The notes under the pieces: generated by a model
Told to the model about the DNA's origin: nothing
Seen by the model: the letters and a program-made list of their open reading frames with translations, nothing else
Databases searched by the model: none
DNA from: Acetobacteraceae bacterium H6797
GTDB taxonomy: Bacteria; Pseudomonadota; Alphaproteobacteria; Acetobacterales; Acetobacteraceae
DNA length: 64,000 nucleotides
Direction: 5' to 3'
Assembly: GCA_015223225.1 (NCBI GenBank)
Contig: JADFCQ010000006.1
Coordinates: 432,607-496,606, forward strand
Part shown: piece after piece, positions 59,039-64,000 of the stretch
Layout of the letters: the number at the start of each line of letters is the position of its first letter
Numbering within the stretch: position 1 is the first letter of the stretch
Made by a program: the position numbers and the translations under genes

Positions 59039-59784
59039 CCGAGCCGGTTCTGTGGGAAATCTCGGCCGAGGGCGTCGTGACCATGACGCTCAACCGGCCC
59101 GAGGCACGCAATGCCCTGAACACCGCCCTGGCCGAGGCCCTTTTCGCGGGCGCGCGCCGGGCGGAGGCCGAGGGCGCGAGGCTGGTCGTGGTGCGGGCCA
59201 AGGGGCCCGTCTTCTGCGCGGGCGCCGACCTCAAGGAACGCCAGGGCATGAGCGAGGACCAGGTTCGCGCCCGCCGGCTGAAGGGCTTCGCGGCCTATGA
59301 TGCGCTGGAGCGCCTGCCCATGCCCAGCCTGGCCGTGCTGGAAGGCCCGGCGGTGGGTTCGGGCGGCGAGATCGCGGCGGCTTGCGACTTCATCATCGCG
59401 ACGCCGAAAGCCAGTTTCCGCACGCCCGAGGCGCTCTGGGGCACGGTGGGTGCCACGCAGCGCCTGCCGCGCATCCTGGGCAAGCGCCTGGCCAAGGACA
59501 TGATGTTCACTGGCCGCGTGCTCAGCGCCGAGGAGGCGCGCGAGGCCGGGCTGGTGACGCGGGTGATCGCGCCCGAGGCACTTGAGGAGGCCCTTGCCGG
59601 CATCATCCGCACCATCGCCGGGGCACCGCCCGATGCCATGCGTCTGGCCAAACGCTGCGTGGATGAAGGGCTGGAGCGCGACCCGCGCGGCGCCCTGGCG
59701 ACGGAGCTGATGGCCATCGAGGAAAGCCTGGCCGGCGGCGAATGGCGCCAGCGCATGGCGGGTTTCGGCAAGGCGGCGCAATGA
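59035..59784 (+). CDS. Enoyl-CoA hydratase/isomerase family protein
   Basis: Crotonase-fold enzyme of 249 residues. TLNRPEARNALNTALAEAL opens the fold. PVFCAGADLKERQGM and GPAVGSGGEIAAACDFIIA form the oxyanion hole, and RTPEALWGTVGATQRLPRILG carries a catalytic Glu. This is closer to a standard enoyl-CoA hydratase than the two other crotonase genes of the operon. It overlaps both neighbours by four bases. Confidence 0.9.
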   Translation: MTEPVLWEISAEGVVTMTLNRPEARNALNTALAEALFAGARRAEAEGARLVVVRAKGPVFCAGADLKERQGMSEDQVRARRLKGFAAYDALERLPMPSLAVLEGPAVGSGGEIAAACDFIIATPKASFRTPEALWGTVGATQRLPRILGKRLAKDMMFTGRVLSAEEAREAGLVTRVIAPEALEEALAGIIRTIAGAPPDAMRLAKRCVDEGLERDPRGALATELMAIEESLAGGEWRQRMAGFGKAAQ

Positions 59785-61400
59785 GCGGCTTCGATCTGAC
59801 GGGCATCTGCCCCCTGACCGCGCCCGCTGCCCTTGAACGGGCGGTGACCATCGCGTCGGATGTGGAAGCCATCGTCTGCCCGAGCGGGCGCATCACCTTC
59901 CGCGAGCTTTCGGCCGAGGTGGCGCGCATCCGGGCGGCGCTCGTCGCCAGCGGCATCCGCGAGGGCGAGCATGTGGGCCTCTGCCTCGGCAACGGGCCGC
60001 GTTGGGTCGCGATTTTCCTCGCCCTCGGCTCGATCGGTGCGGTGACGGTGCCGGTCAATACCCGCTTCCGGGGCGAGGAGATGGCCTATGTGCTGAAGCA
60101 GGCGAAGGTGCGCTGGCTCTTCCTCGCCAACCGTTTCCTGCGGGTCGACTTCGTGGGGATGCTGCGCGGTATCTGCCCCAGCATCGATGACACCCTGCCG
60201 GACGCCGCCTTTCCCGAATTGCGCGGCGTGGTGGTGCTCGGCGATGACGTGCCGGTGGGCGCCCTGGGCTGGGAGGCCTTCCTGCGGGGGGGCGAGGGGC
60301 GGGAGGCACCCGTGACGGCGGCGCCGAAGGACACGCTCCTTATTCAATACACCTCCGGCACCACTTCCTTCCCGAAGGGCGTGCTGCTGACGCATCGCAG
60401 CATGTGCGCGAACGGCTTCTTCTCCGGCGGCCGGATGGGGCTGCGAATCGCCGACCGGTTCCATAGCGCACGGCCCTTCTTCCATGTGGCGGGCAGCTCG
60501 CTCTCGGTGCTGGCCTGCCTGCAGCATGTGACCACTCTCGTCACCATGGACCGCTTCGAGCCGGCCGAGGCGCTGCGCCTGATGGAGGAGGAGCGCTGCA
60601 CGCATTTCTCGGGCAATGACACCATGGCGCTGATGCTGCTGAACCACCCCGACCGCGCGCATCGCAAGCTGCACTTGCGCGGCGCCTGGGCGGCGGCCTC
60701 GCCGAGCATCGTCCGGCGGGTGATCGAGGAGCTGGGCGCGCGGGAATGCGTGGTGGGCTACGGGCTGTCGGAAGCCTCGCCCAATATCTCCCAATCCTGC
60801 TGGTGGGAGCCGGAGGAGATCCGCATCAGCGGCCGGATGCTGCCGGAACCCGGGCTCGAGGTGCGGATTCGCGACATCGCGACGGGGGAGGATTGCCCGG
60901 CCGGGGTGGATGGCGAGATCCTGGTCCGCGGCTGGAACGTCATGCAGGGCTATTTCGACAAGCCCGACGAGACGGCGGCGACCCTTTCCGCCGATGGCTG
61001 GCTGGCCACGGGTGATCTCGGCAATCTCGACGCCGGCGGGCGCCTCGCCTTTTCAGGCCGAGCGAAGGATATCGTGCGGGTGGGGGGTGAGAATGTCTCG
61101 CCGGCCGAGGTGGAGGATATCCTCCATCGCCACCCCGCCATCCGCCAGGCGGTGGTGGTGGGCGTGCCCGATCAGCGGCTGATCGAGGTGCCCTGCGCCT
61201 TCGTCATCCTGAACGAGGGGCAGGCCTGCGCGGCGGAGGAGATCATTGCCTGGAGCCGCGAGAACATGGCCGGCTTCAAGGTGCCGCGCTATGTCCAGCT
61301 CGTTGAAGGCTTTGAGGAAATCGGCATGACCGCCAGCTCCAAGATCCAGAAGAAGCAGCTGGCGGCCCATGCCGTGAAGGTGCTCGGGCTCAGCGCCTGA
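59781..61400 (+). CDS. AMP-dependent acyl-CoA synthetase/ligase
   Basis: An ANL-superfamily ligase of 539 residues. The P-loop YTSGTTSFPKGVLLTH lies near residue 193. VGYGLSEASPNIS and GWLATGDLGNLDAGG (adenylation and hinge) follow, then GRAKDIVRVGGENVSPAEVE and the C-terminal catalytic Lys in SSKIQKKQL. It makes acyl-CoA from an organic acid with ATP. Together with the CaiB transferase it gives two ways to load CoA. It ends the MarR-controlled cluster. Confidence 0.92.
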   Translation: MSGFDLTGICPLTAPAALERAVTIASDVEAIVCPSGRITFRELSAEVARIRAALVASGIREGEHVGLCLGNGPRWVAIFLALGSIGAVTVPVNTRFRGEEMAYVLKQAKVRWLFLANRFLRVDFVGMLRGICPSIDDTLPDAAFPELRGVVVLGDDVPVGALGWEAFLRGGEGREAPVTAAPKDTLLIQYTSGTTSFPKGVLLTHRSMCANGFFSGGRMGLRIADRFHSARPFFHVAGSSLSVLACLQHVTTLVTMDRFEPAEALRLMEEERCTHFSGNDTMALMLLNHPDRAHRKLHLRGAWAAASPSIVRRVIEELGARECVVGYGLSEASPNISQSCWWEPEEIRISGRMLPEPGLEVRIRDIATGEDCPAGVDGEILVRGWNVMQGYFDKPDETAATLSADGWLATGDLGNLDAGGRLAFSGRAKDIVRVGGENVSPAEVEDILHRHPAIRQAVVVGVPDQRLIEVPCAFVILNEGQACAAEEIIAWSRENMAGFKVPRYVQLVEGFEEIGMTASSKIQKKQLAAHAVKVLGLSA

Positions 61401-61410
61401 GCTTTTCGCC

Positions 61411-61435
61411 TCAGGCGGCGGCGATCGCCGCCTGA
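61411..61435. terminator. Hairpin overlapping the stop of the small membrane protein
   Basis: TCAGGCGGCG-GCGAT-CGCCGCCTGA, a perfect 10-bp stem, 11 bases after the ligase stop. It includes the stop codon and last codons of the minus-strand gene, so it can serve as a terminator for the ligase transcript. T-runs are poor. Confidence 0.45.
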
Positions 61436-61617
61436 TCCGCTTCGTTCTTCCAGATCAGGATGGCGGAGCCGGCGCAGGCGAAGAGGGCCAGCAGGTCGCC
61501 CCAGTTCAGCGCGTAGCAGATCGCGGAGAGGATCGCGCAGGTGGCGATCGAGGGCCAGGGATAGCGGGCGAAAACCGCGAAAAGGGCGAGAATCGGGGCG
61601 GCGAGGGCACTCATCAT
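61411..61617 (-). CDS. Small inner-membrane protein
   Basis: A 68-residue protein with two hydrophobic stretches (ALAAPILALFAVFARYPW and LLALFACAGSAILIW), so probably with two membrane helices. AGGA lies about eight bases upstream of the ATG at 61617; an adjacent ATG at 61614 is also possible. It lies 44 bases downstream of the anti-sigma gene on the same strand. Family unknown. Confidence 0.55.
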   Translation of the reverse strand: MMSALAAPILALFAVFARYPWPSIATCAILSAICYALNWGDLLALFACAGSAILIWKNEADQAAIAAA

Positions 61618-61661
61618 GGACTGTTTCCTATAGGCGCTTGATTGGCGGGCCGTTAACGCTC

Positions 61662-62423
61662 TCAGCGGATATGCAAGGCGAGCGAACGCAGTTCATCGGC
61701 CGGGAAGGGGCCGGTGATGGCATGGGCGACGTCCTGGACGTACCACCAGATGCTGTTCTGATTGTTGAAATGGGCCTGGCGCGGTCCGGGCTTGCCAGGG
61801 TCGACCGAACGCACGGTGAAGATCGAGACATTCCCGAGATCCGGCACGCTGACCATCATCTCAATGCTCGGCCCGGTGCGAGCCGGGTAGATCTGGACGT
61901 CCATCACCTTCCACTCCTCCGGCAGGCGGGGAAGGATGATCGCGGTCATGGCGGTGATTTCTTCCGCATCATAGGTCGGGTCCTCTTCCTGCGAGGCCAT
62001 GGCGGCGCGCAGGAGAGAAATGTGATGGGCGCGGGCGGCCTCTTCCACGAAAGTCGGGACCACGGCCGAAGCCTCGCCCTCGGCGATCACGGAGGGCCAG
62101 AGCTGCATGCCGCTCCACCAGCCGAGGCCGATATAGGCGGCGGCCGTCGCGCCGTTGACCATGCGGCGGAGCCACATTTCGATCGTCAGCCCGCGCTCGA
62201 GCCGCCGCGCGGCGGCGATCAGGCGCTGGGAAGGCGACTCTGTCGGCTGGGCCAGGGTGAGGCGGAGCGTGTCGTTCAGATGCAGGTCCGCCATCACCTC
62301 GGCGGCGGCCTCGGGGTGATGCGCAAGGTAATCCTCGACCTCGATCTTGCGCGCAATATCGAGCTGCCCATCGACATAGGCGGCGAGATCGATATCCGTG
62401 ACGGTATCGGGAGGCTGTCGCAT
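61662..62423 (-). CDS. Anti-sigma factor-like membrane protein
   Basis: A 253-residue protein directly behind an ECF sigma gene. The N-terminus DLAAYVDGQLDIARKIEVEDYL resembles the cytoplasmic sigma-binding helices of RsiW/ChrR-like anti-sigma factors. A single probable membrane segment lies near residues 90-110 (NGATAAAYIGLGWWSGMQL). The extracytoplasmic half has VSVPDLGNVSIFTV and IWWYVQDVAHAITG. The zinc-binding His-Cys motif is not evident. It starts two bases after the sigma stop, so the pair is translationally coupled. Confidence 0.8.
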   Translation of the reverse strand: MRQPPDTVTDIDLAAYVDGQLDIARKIEVEDYLAHHPEAAAEVMADLHLNDTLRLTLAQPTESPSQRLIAAARRLERGLTIEMWLRRMVNGATAAAYIGLGWWSGMQLWPSVIAEGEASAVVPTFVEEAARAHHISLLRAAMASQEEDPTYDAEEITAMTAIILPRLPEEWKVMDVQIYPARTGPSIEMMVSVPDLGNVSIFTVRSVDPGKPGPRQAHFNNQNSIWWYVQDVAHAITGPFPADELRSLALHIR

Positions 62424-62425
62424 GG

Positions 62426-62980
62426 CTATTCTCCCACGATCCGGAGACGGGGACGGCCCGGACCCGGCCGGGGCGAGCCCTGCCGGGCGGGGCCATTGGC
62501 CTGGTCGGCGGCGCGCAGCGCGGCGCGGCCGCGGCCGAGGCGCGACATCACCGTGCCGATGGGAATCTGCAAGGCCGAGGCGACCTCTTCATAGGATAGC
62601 CCCTCGATCAGCACGAGATGAAGCACGGCGCGCTGCTCGTCGGGCAGATGGTCGAAAGCCTCCGATATCTGGCGGAGGCGGAGATGCTCGGTCTGCGGCG
62701 CGGGCTCGTCCTGTGGCATGAGGGCGGCGTAACGCGCCGCGCGGTTCCGCTCGGCCTGGCGGGAGCGCCAGCCATCCACGAAGGCGGTATAGGTGATGGA
62801 AAGCAGCCAGCCGCGCAGGTCGCTATCGGGCCGGAATTCGGCTTCACGGGCATAGGCGCGCACGAGTGCGTCATGGACGAGATCCTCCGCATCCGCCTCG
62901 TGCCTCGTCAGGCTCCGGGCGTACCGGCGCAGCAGGGCGAGATGCCCCACGACGTCGAAACGTTTCCTTCCATCCATCAT
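62426..62980 (-). CDS. ECF-family RNA polymerase sigma factor
   Basis: A 184-residue sigma-70 family protein with only regions 2 and 4. Region 2 is LALLRRYARSLTRHEADAEDLVHDALVRAY and WLLSITYTAFVDGWRS. Region 4 is AFDHLPDEQRAVLHLVLIEGLSYEEVASALQIPIGTVMSRLGRGRAAL, which binds the -35 element. The C-terminal 25 residues are Pro/Gly/Arg-rich. It is paired with the anti-sigma gene downstream. The signal it senses cannot be read from the sequence. Confidence 0.92.
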   Translation of the reverse strand: MMDGRKRFDVVGHLALLRRYARSLTRHEADAEDLVHDALVRAYAREAEFRPDSDLRGWLLSITYTAFVDGWRSRQAERNRAARYAALMPQDEPAPQTEHLRLRQISEAFDHLPDEQRAVLHLVLIEGLSYEEVASALQIPIGTVMSRLGRGRAALRAADQANGPARQGSPRPGPGRPRLRIVGE

Positions 62981-62988
62981 GTGGGGGA

Positions 62989-63014
62989 GACGGAGCCGGA
63001 CAGGTTTCTATTCC
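62989..63014 (-). promoter_or_regulatory. Candidate ECF-type promoter of the sigma gene
   Basis: GGAATA (63014-63009) and CGTC (62992-62989) on the minus strand are separated by 16 bases, close to the GGAAC-N16-CGTT pattern common for ECF sigma factors. The expected start point would fall at or near the sigma ATG, suggesting an autoregulated and almost leaderless transcript. Confidence 0.5.
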
Positions 63015-63218
63015 CTAAAAAAGAAAAAATTTCGTTCGAGCCTTACGCTGCCATTTCTGCGATCAGTCTGTCCAAGTCATCTCGCGATAATGGGAGGCAG
63101 CGTCCTGCTGTTTGGGGGTGCCGCAGGGAGCGGCGCGCCCATCCCCCCTTTGTCGCGTGCTGATTGCTATCGGCCGGTGCTGGGTGAGAGCGGCGCCGGA
63201 GGGGGAGAAGAATTTGGC

Positions 63219-63812
63219 ATGAAACTCAACGCGAAGGATGTGGCCTCCGGCATTATGCTGGTGGCGATCGCCATCCTGGGCCTCTGGCTCAACATGGATC
63301 ATACGCTGGGCACCGCCCGCCGCATGGGCCCGGGCTATATGCCCATGCTCGTCTTCTGGCTGCAGCTCGGACTCGGCGCGATCGTGCTGATCGCGGGCTT
63401 CTTCAGTGGACCGGACCCGCTCGAGAAATGGACGAAGGTCGACCTCGTCACGCTCTTCCTCGGCATCGCGGTGGGGCTCGGCTCCTACCCGCTCTTCGCG
63501 AGCATCGGGAATCTGGCCTCCAACTGGTATGCCCTGGGCCTGGCCATGCTAGCGGGGCTCGTGGTGCTGTCGATCAGCCCCGGCTGGCGCGTCATCGGCG
63601 TCATCTCGGCGGCCATGACGATCTTCGGCCTGTTGCTCGATACCGGCGGCCTCTTCCTGGCCATCGCCGGCACCATCGTCGTTTCGGCGCTGGCTGACCG
63701 CTCGCACCGTCCGCTCGGTGTCGCCGGTCTCGTCGTGTTCCTGATCGCCCTCTGCTGGTGGGTGTTCATTAAGGAGCTCGATATCCGCGTCGCCATCTGG
63801 CCCACCTTCTGA
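63219..63812 (+). CDS. tctB: Tripartite tricarboxylate transporter small permease, TctB family
   Basis: A 197-residue membrane protein with four hydrophobic stretches, including VASGIMLVAIAILGLWL near the start and the RMGPGYMP motif near residue 35. TctB proteins form the small subunit with TctA. GGGGGAG lies about 12 bases upstream of the ATG. It is followed by tctA at 63829. No TctC receptor is seen next to it, although Bug receptors occur at 13942 and 55193. Confidence 0.88.
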   Translation: MKLNAKDVASGIMLVAIAILGLWLNMDHTLGTARRMGPGYMPMLVFWLQLGLGAIVLIAGFFSGPDPLEKWTKVDLVTLFLGIAVGLGSYPLFASIGNLASNWYALGLAMLAGLVVLSISPGWRVIGVISAAMTIFGLLLDTGGLFLAIAGTIVVSALADRSHRPLGVAGLVVFLIALCWWVFIKELDIRVAIWPTF

Positions 63813-63828
63813 GCCAGCGGGGAGCAAC

Positions 63829-64000
63829 ATGGAACTTCTCAACAATCTCGCGTATGGCTTTTCCATCGCGATGTCCTTCGACAACCTGCTTTTCGCCCTT
63901 CTGGGCGCGCTGATCGGCACCGCCATCGGCGTGCTGCCGGGCATCGGGCCGGTTGCCACCATTTCTCTCCTGCTGCCCATCACCTTCGGCCAGCCGGCGA
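63829..64000 (+). CDS. tctA: Tripartite tricarboxylate transporter large permease, TctA family, cut by window end
   Basis: The first 57 residues are visible: MELLNNLAYGFSIAMSFDNL, then FALLGALIGTAIGVLPGIGPVATISLLLPITF. The GVLPGIGPVATISLLLP segment is the TctA signature. GGGGAG lies upstream of the ATG. It follows tctB by 16 bases and runs out of the window. Confidence 0.93.
   Translation, partial: MELLNNLAYGFSIAMSFDNLLFALLGALIGTAIGVLPGIGPVATISLLLPITFGQPA

Overview
The window is high-GC DNA from an alphaproteobacterium. The density of Bug/TctC receptors, CaiB CoA-transferases, acyl-CoA dehydrogenases and small-acid catabolic operons suggests a soil or water member of the Acetobacteraceae such as Roseomonas; this taxonomic call is inference. 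At 15.2-19.3 kb lies a replication and partition core: a ParA ATPase, a ParA-linked DUF3102-like protein, a replication initiator, and at least ten copies of a 16-bp iteron on both sides of the initiator gene. The window is therefore most simply a piece of a large plasmid or chromid carrying metabolic cargo.

Layout. 1-2.4 kb: a manganese-type ABC importer (permease cut by the window edge, ATPase, binding protein) behind an MntR-like operator. 2.5-5.2 kb: a TerC/CBS membrane protein with an unusual leader, a small acidic protein, and a DUF4412-like exported protein. 5.3-8.5 kb: fucose-type sugar genes (lactonase, FucU mutarotase, aldo/keto reductase) and thiM. 8.7-14.9 kb: a frameshifted XRE/cupin regulator divergent from an IclR regulator, then a dehydrogenase, a family-5 binding protein, an SMP-30 lactonase and a Bug receptor. 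15.0-19.3 kb: replication and partition core. 19.4-21.5 kb: a class A penicillin-binding protein with a C-terminal SNase-like domain. 21.5-28.4 kb: a seven-gene operon for uptake and breakdown of a probable purine, ureide or hydantoin-like compound, divergent from a GntR regulator fused to an IS481-type transposase DNA-binding domain.

29.8-36.6 kb: a complete L-threonate/D-erythronate operon (ltnD, otnK, otnI, deoR-type regulator, denD, otnC) and an MFS transporter closed by a strong terminator. 37.2-50.1 kb: two parallel CoA-dependent catabolic operons (CoA-transferase, acyl-CoA dehydrogenase, MaoC hydratase, tautomerase or ferredoxin-like protein), with three DapA-family aldolases between them and LysR and LacI regulators. 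50.2-52.7 kb: an amino-acid-type binding protein, one permease and a PuuE-like deacetylase. 52.7-61.4 kb: a MarR regulator with two copies of one operator controlling an HMG-CoA-lyase-like gene, enoyl-CoA hydratases, a Bug receptor, a nitronate-monooxygenase-like enzyme, a CaiB transferase and an acyl-CoA ligase. 61.4-64.0 kb: a small membrane protein, an ECF sigma/anti-sigma pair, and the start of a tctBA tripartite tricarboxylate transporter cut by the window end.

The genes most worth a second look are the iteron origin, the transposase-HTH/GntR fusion, the PBP-SNase fusion, the MarR two-site regulon, the VNGHAGE subfamily of DapA-like aldolases, and the HMG-CoA-lyase-like enzyme without its catalytic cysteine. 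No rRNA, tRNA, CRISPR array or intact insertion sequence was recognised.
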